DNA of 33,197 nt. Source: Candidatus Wallbacteria bacterium (lineage in GTDB: Bacteria > Muiribacteriota > UBA6191 > JACPRK01). The stretch is from the NCBI GenBank assembly GCA_016213845.1, contig JACQZN010000107.1, positions 1-33,197 of the forward strand, in the 5' to 3' direction. The notes below the pieces were generated by a model that ran no database searches, had not been told where the DNA came from, and worked only from the letters and a program-made list of their open reading frames with translations. Shown here in pieces: positions 25,304 to 32,115 of the stretch; the stretch's first letter is position 1, and the number at the start of each line of letters is the position of its first letter. Position numbers and translations under genes: made by a program.

Positions 25304-26419
25304 GTGACGGAGCATGACATCCCGCGCCTGCTGGGGCGAATCGAGGAAGGGCACCGGCTTTCGGCGGCCGAGTGGCTGCCCGTGGCGCGCGAGGCCCCCG
25401 ACGCGCTGCTTCGCGAGCTGGCGGATCGAATGCGCGCGCGCCTGCACCCCGACGGCGTGGTCTGCTACGTCATCGACCGCAACATCAACTACACGAACGT
25501 CTGCACGGCCGTCTGCACCTTCTGCGCGTTTTACCGCAAGCCCGGCCACGCCGAGGGCTACGTGCTCGGGTACGACGAGATCTTTCGCAAGGTCGAAGAG
25601 ACCTTGGCGCTTGGCGGCAGCGGCATCCTGATGCAGGGCGGCCTGCACCCGGACCTGCCGCTCGACTGGTACGTCGGGCTGCTGCGTGCGTTGAAGGCCC
25701 GCTACCGCATCCACTTGCACTGCTTCTCTCCGCCCGAGATCCACGCGTTCGCGAAGCTCTTCGAGCTTCCCGTCCGAGAGGTGCTGGTGCGTCTCAAGGA
25801 GGCCGGCCTCGACTCGATCCCGGGCGGCGGCGCGGAGATTCTCGTCGACAGTTTCCGGCGGCGTCGGGCCACGAAGTGCACGGGGGTCGAGTGGCTGGCC
25901 GTCATGGAAGAGGCCCACCGGCTCTCCATCCCTACGACGGCGACCATGATGTTCGGGATGGGCGAGACGATCGAGCACCGCCTGGGTCACCTGGAGCTCC
26001 TGCGCCAGCTCCAAGATCGCACCGGCGGCTTCATCAGCTTCATTCCGTGGACGTTCCAGCCGGACAACACGCCGCTCGGCAAGGCGTTCCCGGACCGCCT
26101 GCCGGCCGAGGAGTACCTTCGCTGGCTGGCGATCTGCCGGCTCTATCTGGACAGCATCCCCAACATCCAGGTCTCCTGGCTCACGCAAGGTCTCGAGGCC
26201 GCGCGACTGGGGCTGCGGTCCGGCGCCAACGACATCGGCAGCATCATGATCGAGGAGAACGTCATCAGCGCCGCAGGCGCACACCATCGCACCGAGGAAG
26301 CAGGCCTGCGCCAGGCGATCGTGGATGGCGGATTCACGCCATGCAAGCGTAACGGTGCCTACCACCGCCTGGAAGAGCCCAGGCCCGCCGCCCAGGCACG
26401 CGTCGCCGCACACGCGTAG
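25304..26419 (+). CDS. Cyclic dehypoxanthinyl futalosine synthase
   Basis: Radical SAM enzyme of the futalosine menaquinone pathway: converts dehypoxanthine futalosine to its cyclic form. About 371 residues, the usual length. The cluster motif is C67-x3-C71-x2-C74 in NYTNVCTAVCTFCAFYR. Further MqnC hallmarks are GGSGILMQGGLHPDLPL, HCFSPPEI, LDSIPGGGAEIL, TTATMMFG and FIPWTFQPDNTPL. The start is GTG 25304 without a clear Shine-Dalgarno site; an ATG-free N-terminus agrees with family length. No other mqn genes are in the window. It shows the cell makes menaquinone without the classical Men pathway, or at least carries part of this route. It is divergent from the SprT-like gene across the inverted repeat. 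Confidence 0.93.
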   Translation: MTEHDIPRLLGRIEEGHRLSAAEWLPVAREAPDALLRELADRMRARLHPDGVVCYVIDRNINYTNVCTAVCTFCAFYRKPGHAEGYVLGYDEIFRKVEETLALGGSGILMQGGLHPDLPLDWYVGLLRALKARYRIHLHCFSPPEIHAFAKLFELPVREVLVRLKEAGLDSIPGGGAEILVDSFRRRRATKCTGVEWLAVMEEAHRLSIPTTATMMFGMGETIEHRLGHLELLRQLQDRTGGFISFIPWTFQPDNTPLGKAFPDRLPAEEYLRWLAICRLYLDSIPNIQVSWLTQGLEAARLGLRSGANDIGSIMIEENVISAAGAHHRTEEAGLRQAIVDGGFTPCKRNGAYHRLEEPRPAAQARVAAHA

Positions 26420-26477
26420 CGTTCTCATCCCGCCCGGCCCTCCCGGCCGATATTCGTGTCGGAGGGAACCGCACGCA

Positions 26478-27278
26478 ATGAGAACCGATCGCCGCATCCT
26501 GGTCCTGTCGACGCTTCTGTCCCTGACGATGGCCGCACTGCCAGCGCCTGCCACGCCGGCGCTGTACGGCTCCTCGGGGTTGATCCGAATCCCGACGGCC
26601 TACACGCTCTGCCGGGGCGAGTTCGACGCGGCCGTCGACCTGCACTACGCGCGCAGCACAGCCGGCGCACCCGACGTCCGCTTCCTCGACCAGCGTGTCG
26701 TCACCGGCGTCTTCGGCGACGGCGACCACGGCCTGGAGCTGGGCGTTCACCGCGAATCGATCGACGCTGCAGCGGGCTCCTCCACCGCAATCACGGGCAA
26801 GTACCGCTTCCCGGGCATCCTGCCGCTCGGCGCCTTTGCCATCGGCGGCCGGGTGAACGTGGGCGGCCAGGACCAGAACGCTGTCTATGTCGTCGGCTCC
26901 ACCAGCGCAGCCAAGAGCTTCGCCGTCCACTACGGCGCCGGCGCCAACCTCAGCAACGGCCGCGGCCTCTTCAGCCACTACGGCGGCAAGGACGACGGCC
27001 TCGATACCGACCGCTTCTTCGCCATGTTCGGCGCCGAGATGGACTGGAACGATTTCAAGCTCAACGTCGACTTCAACGGCGACACGATGGCTTATGCAGA
27101 AGACTCTCGCGCGCCTCAAGGCCAAGTGCGGCGGCTTCTACACCCAGGCGCTCGACCCCGCCGCCCGCCTGCGGGACTTCAAGCTGGTCACCTTCGAGGG
27201 CAACAACCGACAGATCTCGCGCAAGCACCTGATCCGTCGCTTCGAGCTCGACAGCCTCATCGGCCTAGACCTGGCTGA
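26478..27278 (+). CDS. Outer-membrane-like protein, 3' end replaced
   Basis: ATG 26478 with GGAGGG upstream. Signal peptide (RRILVLSTLLSLTMAALPAPATP), then LYGSSGLIRIPTAYTL, an opening typical of YjbH-like and related predicted outer-membrane proteins, followed by alternating amphipathic strands up to FKLNVDFNGDTMAY (about residue 206, near 27090). From there the frame reads Arg/Pro-rich nonsense to a stop at 27278, while another frame becomes coding for an NTPase. The original C-terminus is missing, so the last 60 or so residues are an artefact of the junction. Expected size is probably 20-40 residues longer than the intact part. Cause: genomic deletion or misassembly. Confidence 0.65.
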   Translation: MRTDRRILVLSTLLSLTMAALPAPATPALYGSSGLIRIPTAYTLCRGEFDAAVDLHYARSTAGAPDVRFLDQRVVTGVFGDGDHGLELGVHRESIDAAAGSSTAITGKYRFPGILPLGAFAIGGRVNVGGQDQNAVYVVGSTSAAKSFAVHYGAGANLSNGRGLFSHYGGKDDGLDTDRFFAMFGAEMDWNDFKLNVDFNGDTMAYAEDSRAPQGQVRRLLHPGARPRRPPAGLQAGHLRGQQPTDLAQAPDPSLRARQPHRPRPG

Positions 27279-27609
27279 CCTGGAAACCAAGGGCGTGGCC
27301 GCCATCGAGCGGGCATTGCTGGTTTGTCAGGTGGTCGCTATCGACGAGATCGGCCGCCACGAGGCGCTGTCGATCCCGCTGCAGCAGGCCGTGCTGGCTG
27401 CCCTGGCGAGCGATCGCCCCGTGCTGGCGACCGTTCCGCTCTACGGCACGCCCTTCATCGAGGGGCTAAAGCGCCGTCCAGACGTGACCGTCCTGGAAGT
27501 GACGTCCGAGAATCGCTGCATGCTGCCGGACCTTGCCGCCAGCCATCTCGACCGCCTGGTACGCACCCGCTTCGAAAAGTCAGTCGCGATCGAGGCCGCC
27601 GGGAAGTAA
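27094..27609 (+). pseudogene. THEP1-type NTPase lacking its P-loop
   Basis: About 171 residues from ATG 27094. GGFYTQ near the start, DFKLVTFEG, VVAIDEIGRHEAL (Walker B), RPVLATVPLYG and VTSENR match in order the nucleoside-triphosphatase THEP1 family. Intact members begin with about 15 residues holding GxPGVGKTT (Walker A); here the sequence starts just after that point (MQKTLARLKAKCGGF). No P-loop is found upstream in any frame, because that sequence belongs to the outer-membrane-like gene. Without Walker A the protein should not bind NTP normally. It is therefore a 5'-truncated gene fused at DNA level to a 3'-truncated one. Confidence 0.75.
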
Positions 27610-27652
27610 GGGCATCGCCCGGCGCAGCGGCGTTGGCCGTCTCGTTCGCAGG

Positions 27653-27670
27653 CCGCTCTCTGCAGAGCGG
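27653..27670. terminator. Small hairpin after NTPase fragment
   Basis: CCGCTCT, loop CTGC, AGAGCGG: a 7-bp perfect stem 44 nt after the stop at 27609, between convergent genes. No U-tract; termination is only possible. Confidence 0.35.
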
Positions 27671-27673
27671 AGG

Positions 27674-27716
27674 CCCTTCGACACGACCGCTGCGCGGTCT
27701 GCTCAGGGTGAGCGGG
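27674..27716 (+). repeat. Dispersed palindromic repeat, copy 2
   Basis: Same 43-nt element as at 20414-20456, in the opposite orientation, with 4 differences seen by eye. The core GACCGC (27685-27690), TGC, GCGGTC (27694-27699) forms a hairpin; flanks are CCCTTCGACAC and CTCAGGGTGAGCGG. It lies between convergent genes, unlike copy 1. Confidence 0.7.
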
Positions 27717-27737
27717 GTCTAGCTGGCCCACGCCCCC

Positions 27738-27772
27738 TACTGGCTACTGGCTATTGGCTACTGACTACTCCC
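27738..27772. repeat. Heptamer array containing a stop codon
   Basis: Five units in register: TACTGGC, TACTGGC, TATTGGC, TACTGAC, TACTCCC. The minus-strand stop TAG of the PP2C gene (27760-27758) and its last codons lie inside the array, so the protein's final residues (SSQ) come from repeat sequence. Confidence 0.75.
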
Positions 27773-28549
27773 CGCAGCCGGGCCGTCGTAGCGAACGAGC
27801 ACGACCGTGACATTGTCGCTGCCTCCGTGATCGAGCGCGGCCTGGACCAGGTCCTGCACCAGACGGTCTGGGTCTTCCAGATTGGTTTCGATCACGGCCT
27901 TGAGCTCGTCGTCTTCGACCAGGCCGTGGAGACCGTCGCTGGAGAGCAGTAGCAGATCCCCGGGCTCCAGCGCGACGTGCGCCGTGTCGACCTCGATGTC
28001 GGAGCGTGTGCCCAGCGCCTTGGTGATGATGTTTCGTTGCGGGTGGATGCGTGCCTGTTCAGCAGTCAGGATGCCCTCCCGCACGGCCTGGGCGACCAGG
28101 GAATGGTCGAGCGTCACCTGCGTCAAGCGTCCCTTCCGGAAGTGATAGAGCCGGCTGTCGCCGACGTGACCGACGATGGCCTCCGAGCCGTTGACGACGA
28201 CCGAGGTCAGCGTGGTTCCCATCCCGAAGTACTCGGGGATGGTGGCCGAGGTCTCGAAGACCTTCAGATTTGCGTCCTGCACGGCCTTGACGATGCGTGC
28301 CTCGGCGGAGAAATCGCTCGGGGCGGTCAAGTAGCTCGAAGCGAGCGTATCGACCGCCAGCTGACTTGCCATCTTCCCGCCCCTGTGGCCGCCCATCCCG
28401 TCGGCGACGGCGAAGAGCTGGGGGAGGTGCGGCGCCTCCTCGGCTGCTGGCGGGACGTAGTAGTTGTCCTCGTTCTGCTTGCGAAGCAGCCCGATATCGG
28501 TGCGGCAGAAGTACGACACGGTTCGGTTCACGTCCATGGAGTCGTGCAT
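27758..28549 (-). CDS. PP2C-family Ser/Thr phosphatase
   Basis: About 263 residues, cytoplasmic PPM/PP2C enzyme that removes phosphate from Ser/Thr using two metal ions. Conserved motifs are in order: RKQNEDNYYV, FAVADGMGGHRGG (metal-binding Asp), MGTTLTSVVV, VGHVGDSRLY, LSSDGLHG and GSDNVTVVLVR. ATG 28549 shares one base with the stop of the upstream kinase (TGATG), so kinase and phosphatase are translationally coupled; ATG 28537 is an alternative. It is the last gene of a four-gene operon that already starts with another PP2C. The C-terminus ends within a heptamer repeat array. The likely target is the adjacent kinase or its substrates. Confidence 0.93.
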   Translation of the reverse strand: MHDSMDVNRTVSYFCRTDIGLLRKQNEDNYYVPPAAEEAPHLPQLFAVADGMGGHRGGKMASQLAVDTLASSYLTAPSDFSAEARIVKAVQDANLKVFETSATIPEYFGMGTTLTSVVVNGSEAIVGHVGDSRLYHFRKGRLTQVTLDHSLVAQAVREGILTAEQARIHPQRNIITKALGTRSDIEVDTAHVALEPGDLLLLSSDGLHGLVEDDELKAVIETNLEDPDRLVQDLVQAALDHGGSDNVTVVLVRYDGPAAGSSQ

Positions 28550-30231
28550 CAAGATGACGGTCGGGTCTTCGGTGGAACGACGAGCTCGAGGATCAGGAAG
28601 ATCAATAACGCAGGTCCGGCAACCGTCCACTCCTTGAAAGGGGCGGCTGCCGCGAGCGGCCCGTTTGCCGCAAAGAGTGGGCCGAGAGGCCCCGTGGGCG
28701 CCACGAGGCCTTCCCAGAGGGGTGTCCAGGGTAGAGCAATTGCGGCCAGGAGGGCTGCCTCGAGCAACGAGAGGACCAGGCCCGTCCCAGCTTTGCCTGC
28801 CTGGAAGGCACCGATTCCCCACCAGAGGTAGGCCGCCTTCGAGGCCGTCGCGACGGGCAGCGGCGCGGACTGCATCGGGACGACCCCACTCGACTTGACC
28901 TTCCCCGGGCCGGATTCCGGCTTGACGGCCCCGGGCGCGCTGACCGGCCTGACGGCGCCCGGGTTCGACACGGCCGCAGGGACCGGAGTCCCGGCCGCCG
29001 GCGTCGAAGTGGCGGATGCGACCGCACTCTTGGCCTGCTGACACAGGCCGATGTAGCGTTTTGCGTAGGGGTTGTCCGGCACGAGATCGAGGATGTTCTG
29101 GAAGACCTCGGCAGCCTCGTCGAACTTGTGGAGGCCGTAGAGCGCTATACCGTAGTCGAGCCGGTGCTGGTCGTTGTCGGGCTCCAGCTCCATCGCCTTG
29201 GCGAAGCTCGCCATGGCGTAGTCGGCGGCGCCGACGCCCGCATGCGCCTTGCCCAGCAGGGCGTGCACCTCGGCCGAATCCGACTTTCGGCTCAGGACAA
29301 CCTGGGCCAGTCGGAGCGCCTGGTCGAAATCCTTCTTCACCAGGAAGGTCCTGGCCTGCTCCCACTTGGCCGTGATGCCCTCGTCGTCGAAGGCGGAGCG
29401 CGGATCGAAGCCGTGAGGGTCTTCCTTGCAGAGCTCCAGGTCCGCGAGCAGCTCCTTGGCCTTCTGGTACCGCGCGTTGGCGTCCCGGGCGATGAGCTTC
29501 ATCACGATCTTGTCGAGCCCCTTCGGAACGTCCGACTCCACGGCACTCGGATACGGGACGTCGGCCTTGAGCTGGGAGCTCGAGACCTCGGCCAGCGATG
29601 TCTGCGGGAAGACGCGCTTGCCGGTGAGCATCTCGTAGAGCATCAATCCGAGCGCATAGATGTCGCTGCGCTCGTCGAGTTTGCGGCCCTGGTTCTGTTC
29701 GGGGCTGGCGTAGTTGAAGGTGCCGACGATGCTGCCGTCCGGCTGCGCAGCCTGCTCCAGGCTGATCGCGATGCCGAAGTCGATCAGCTTCACCACGCCG
29801 TCGACGGTGAGCAGGACGTTCTGGGGCTTGATATCCCGGTGGAGCAACTTGCGCTCGTGGTAATGGGCCATCGCGTCGGCGAGCGACCCCGCGATCCGGA
29901 CCGACTCCTCCCAGCTCAGCCGCCCCTTCTCCTTGAGAATCGCGTCCAGCGGTCTTCCGCGGACGTGCTCCATCGCGATGAAGTTGACGCCCTCCACCTC
30001 GTCCATGTCGACGTAGGCGACGATGTTGGGGTGAGAGAGCCGCCGGTAGATGTCGCCTTCCCAGCGGAAGCGCTCGACGTAGGTCTTGTCCTTGCCCTGT
30101 TCCTTGAAGAGCGTCTTGATAGCGACGAGTCTGCGGGCAGCCGGGTTGTAGCCGACGTGGACAGCCCCCATCCCCCCATGAGCCAACTCCTCGAGGATGA
30201 CGAACGACTTGAGAGTGTCGAGCGTCTTCAT
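28549..30231 (-). CDS. Ser/Thr kinase with TPR and membrane segments
   Basis: About 560 residues. Hanks-type kinase domain (about 10-270): Gly-rich loop AHGGMG, VAIK with K39, HRDIKPQN with D133, DFG with D151, then GTFNYASPEQ at normal spacing. TPR-like repeats follow at about 300-400 (ALLGKAHAGVGAADYAMASFAKAMELEPDN, then FDEAAEVFQNILDLVPDN). A Pro/Ala/Ser/Val linker runs about 405-455, and two to three hydrophobic segments (about 465-555, including AGPALLIFLILELVV) should anchor it in the inner membrane. It begins 2 nt after the stop of the TPR membrane protein and overlaps the downstream PP2C start by one base. It probably senses via TPR/membrane contacts; the ligand is unknown. Confidence 0.93.
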   Translation of the reverse strand: MKTLDTLKSFVILEELAHGGMGAVHVGYNPAARRLVAIKTLFKEQGKDKTYVERFRWEGDIYRRLSHPNIVAYVDMDEVEGVNFIAMEHVRGRPLDAILKEKGRLSWEESVRIAGSLADAMAHYHERKLLHRDIKPQNVLLTVDGVVKLIDFGIAISLEQAAQPDGSIVGTFNYASPEQNQGRKLDERSDIYALGLMLYEMLTGKRVFPQTSLAEVSSSQLKADVPYPSAVESDVPKGLDKIVMKLIARDANARYQKAKELLADLELCKEDPHGFDPRSAFDDEGITAKWEQARTFLVKKDFDQALRLAQVVLSRKSDSAEVHALLGKAHAGVGAADYAMASFAKAMELEPDNDQHRLDYGIALYGLHKFDEAAEVFQNILDLVPDNPYAKRYIGLCQQAKSAVASATSTPAAGTPVPAAVSNPGAVRPVSAPGAVKPESGPGKVKSSGVVPMQSAPLPVATASKAAYLWWGIGAFQAGKAGTGLVLSLLEAALLAAIALPWTPLWEGLVAPTGPLGPLFAANGPLAAAAPFKEWTVAGPALLIFLILELVVPPKTRPSS

Positions 30232-30233
30232 CG

Positions 30234-30887
30234 TCAGGAACGCGACCCGCTTTCAATCGAGATGGTCTGGCCCTTCTTGCATTTCTCGATGCGGTCCTCG
30301 GCGTTTTTTGCGAGCTTGCCGTCGGGCTTCAGGGCGATGACGACGTCCCACTCCTCGCAGGCACGCTCGACGTTGCCGAGCTTGTAGAAGGAGTTGGCGA
30401 GATAGTAGTGCTGGTGCTCGTTATCGTAGTTGAGCGCGATGGCGCGCTGGTAGGTGTCCACGGCCTGGTCGAGCTTCCCGTTGCTGTAGTACATGAAGGC
30501 GAGCCAGTCGAGCAGGTCGGGGTTCTCCGGGTCCTGCTTGAGCTGCTCCTCGAGCTCCGGAATGCCTTCGCCCGTGCCGGCCTGATACTGCGTGACCATG
30601 CTCGGGTCGGGAGCGGCGGGCTTGGCGGGCTCCGCGGGTGCAGCGGGCGCGGGGGCGGGAGCTGGCTTGGCCTCGGACTTCGGCGGGGTCGCGGCCTTCG
30701 TGTGGCCGGTGGAGGGCGCGGCGCCTCCGGCAGCGGGCGCCGGTCCGTGCTCCTTCTCCAGCTTCTTGATGGCGCGGTCGGTCATCAGGATCTTGAACAG
30801 GAGCACGAGCACCATGGCCGCCAGCAGTGCGCCCACCGACATGACCGCTTGGTTGACGCTGTAAGGAAGGCCCGCTACGAAGTTCAT
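30234..30887 (-). CDS. Membrane-anchored TPR protein
   Basis: About 217 residues. ATG 30887 has GGAGG 5 nt upstream. One N-terminal transmembrane helix (about 13-32, VMSVGALLAAMVLVLLFKIL) is followed by a Pro/Ala/Lys-rich linker (about 45-98), then TPR repeats (ENPDLLDWLAFMYYSNGKLDQAVDTYQRAIALNYDN, YLANSFYKLGNVERACEEWDVVIALKPDG). The soluble part is probably cytoplasmic if the short N-terminus is outside; topology is uncertain. It is the second gene of the phosphosignalling operon, between a PP2C and the TPR kinase, so it likely docks one of them by TPR contacts. Confidence 0.85.
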   Translation of the reverse strand: MNFVAGLPYSVNQAVMSVGALLAAMVLVLLFKILMTDRAIKKLEKEHGPAPAAGGAAPSTGHTKAATPPKSEAKPAPAPAPAAPAEPAKPAAPDPSMVTQYQAGTGEGIPELEEQLKQDPENPDLLDWLAFMYYSNGKLDQAVDTYQRAIALNYDNEHQHYYLANSFYKLGNVERACEEWDVVIALKPDGKLAKNAEDRIEKCKKGQTISIESGSRS

Positions 30888-30906
30888 CGATTCCTCCGGG
30901 GGATGG

Positions 30907-31737
30907 CTACCGCCAGCTGAGCAACCGCTTCCAGAACGGGCGGATGGGCCGCAGGTGTACCAGGATGGCCGTGATGTTGTCGGGTCCGCCGCCCTCGTTG
31001 GCGCGCGCTATGAGCCGCTCGCACGCGGCGGCCGAATCGGGCGCCGCGAGCGCGATCTCCAGGATCTGTTCGTTGGTGACCACGCCGTGCAGACCGTCGG
31101 AGCAGACCAGCACTCGATCGTCGACCTCGAGAGTGCAGCTGCTGTAGTCGGCTTCGACCTTCTCCTTGGTGCCCAGGGCGCGAGTGATGATGTTGCGAGC
31201 CGGATGGTTGGCCGCTTCTTCCTCCGTCAGCAATCCCTGGCGGATCTGCTCGGCGACCAGCGAATGATCGTCGGTGAGCTGCGTGATCGTCTTGGCGCGG
31301 ATCAGGTACGCGCGGCTGTCGCCGATCTGCCCCACGTTGAGAGTCGTGTTGGACAGAACTGCGACGGTCAGGGTGGTGCCCATGCCCTTGAGGATGGGCG
31401 AGGTCTGGGCCTGGCCGTAGATACGCGCGTTGGCGTCCAGGATGCAGCGTTCGAGCGCATCCCGGAAGCTGCCATTCATCGCCTCGGTGTAGTAGGACCG
31501 GAGGGTTTCGACAGCGATGCGGCTAGCGGTCTCGCCGGCAGCGTGGCCCCCCATGCCGTCGGCGACGGCGAACAACATCCCGCGCCCCGTCGTGTCACAC
31601 CCCTGCGGGTCGAAGATGTAGTAGTTGTCCTCGTTATGCTCGCGGCGCAGGCCGACGTTGGTGAGGACGGCAATCTCGACGTTGTCGACCGTCACGAACT
31701 GCCCGTTCTCGAGGTGTCTGACGCTGACTTTCGCCAT
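30907..31737 (-). CDS. PP2C-family Ser/Thr phosphatase, first gene
   Basis: About 276 residues, PPM/PP2C type. Motifs: RREHNEDNYYIFD, LFAVADGMGGHAAGE, MGTTLTVAVL, VGQIGDSRAYL, CSDGLHGVV and GGPDNITAILV. About 20 residues (MAKVSVRHLENGQFVTVDNVEIA) precede the catalytic domain, more than in the second PP2C, and the C-terminus is basic (PFWKRLLSWR), which could touch membrane. It heads the operon; its ATG is about 230 nt downstream of a consensus promoter. The Shine-Dalgarno site is weak (AGGGTG, 10 nt away), perhaps because the long leader controls translation. Confidence 0.93.
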   Translation of the reverse strand: MAKVSVRHLENGQFVTVDNVEIAVLTNVGLRREHNEDNYYIFDPQGCDTTGRGMLFAVADGMGGHAAGETASRIAVETLRSYYTEAMNGSFRDALERCILDANARIYGQAQTSPILKGMGTTLTVAVLSNTTLNVGQIGDSRAYLIRAKTITQLTDDHSLVAEQIRQGLLTEEEAANHPARNIITRALGTKEKVEADYSSCTLEVDDRVLVCSDGLHGVVTNEQILEIALAAPDSAAACERLIARANEGGGPDNITAILVHLRPIRPFWKRLLSWR

Positions 31738-31885
31738 GGGACGTCAACACCCTGTCCGTCGAGCGACCGACATCACAGCCGCCGGGACCGGCTCCCTGCG
31801 TATGCCCTGCGAGGCGTTCAAGAGTTGGGAGAGATTCCGTCGTGTCGGCCCGTTGGCACCGGCGCCCCCCTGAAGCCTGGTCGCC

Positions 31886-31928
31886 CCGGTTCTGCCGGAT
31901 TCCGGCGCTGATCCGACGGCAAAACCGG
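31886..31928 (-). promoter_or_regulatory. 12-bp hairpin in PP2C operon leader
   Basis: Minus-strand RNA arms CCGGUUUUGCCG (31928-31917) and CGGCAGAACCGG (31897-31886) pair over 12 bp with one U.G wobble and a 19-nt loop. In plus-strand RNA the same position would be an A/C mismatch, so the pairing favours the operon leader. It begins about 40 nt after the predicted transcription start. Function unknown; it could be a regulatory or protein-binding element. Confidence 0.5.
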
Positions 31929-31977
31929 CGCGTTTGGACCAGGAAAATCCATAAGTGGAGCCATTCTGAGCGAGGCC

Positions 31978-32007
31978 ATTATAGGCGCGCAAGAATGGGC
32001 TTGTCAA
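31978..32007 (-). promoter_or_regulatory. Perfect-consensus sigma70 promoter
   Basis: Minus strand: TTGACA (32007-32002), 18-nt spacer, TATAAT (31983-31978). Both hexamers match consensus exactly, striking in DNA this GC-rich. It points at the PP2C-TPR-kinase-PP2C operon and predicts a leader of about 230 nt before ATG 31737. Confidence 0.85.
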
Positions 32008-32115
32008 GGAAAGGGGAGCCCCTCCGGGCGCACCAGAAGGGCTCGACCGGCCGCGTCCGACCATGTCAAGCTGCTGGCGAGTCGCCGCCCGCTTGCCCCG
32101 TCCCGTCCGACCCGC

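Larger units (their letters stand above)
31738..32115. other. 378-nt divergent intergenic region
   Basis: Holds the consensus promoter (31978-32007, minus strand) and the long leader of the PP2C operon with its hairpin. A 44-codon frame on the minus strand (start near 31952) has no Shine-Dalgarno site and is probably not used. I see no convincing promoter for the gene at 32116. Confidence 0.7.

Noticed and set aside
25135..25320. N-terminal extension of the SprT-like protein
   Set aside because: Crosses the 24-bp inverted repeat and the mqnC start, and the sequence is Ser/Thr/Arg-rich without structure.
28550..30256. N-terminal extension of the second PP2C to 832 codons
   Set aside because: This part is out-of-frame sequence of the kinase gene; the PP2C begins at ATG 28549 by TGATG coupling.
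31821..31954. 44-codon leader peptide before the PP2C operon
   Set aside because: No Shine-Dalgarno site and no regulatory amino-acid run; the hairpin lies within it by position only.
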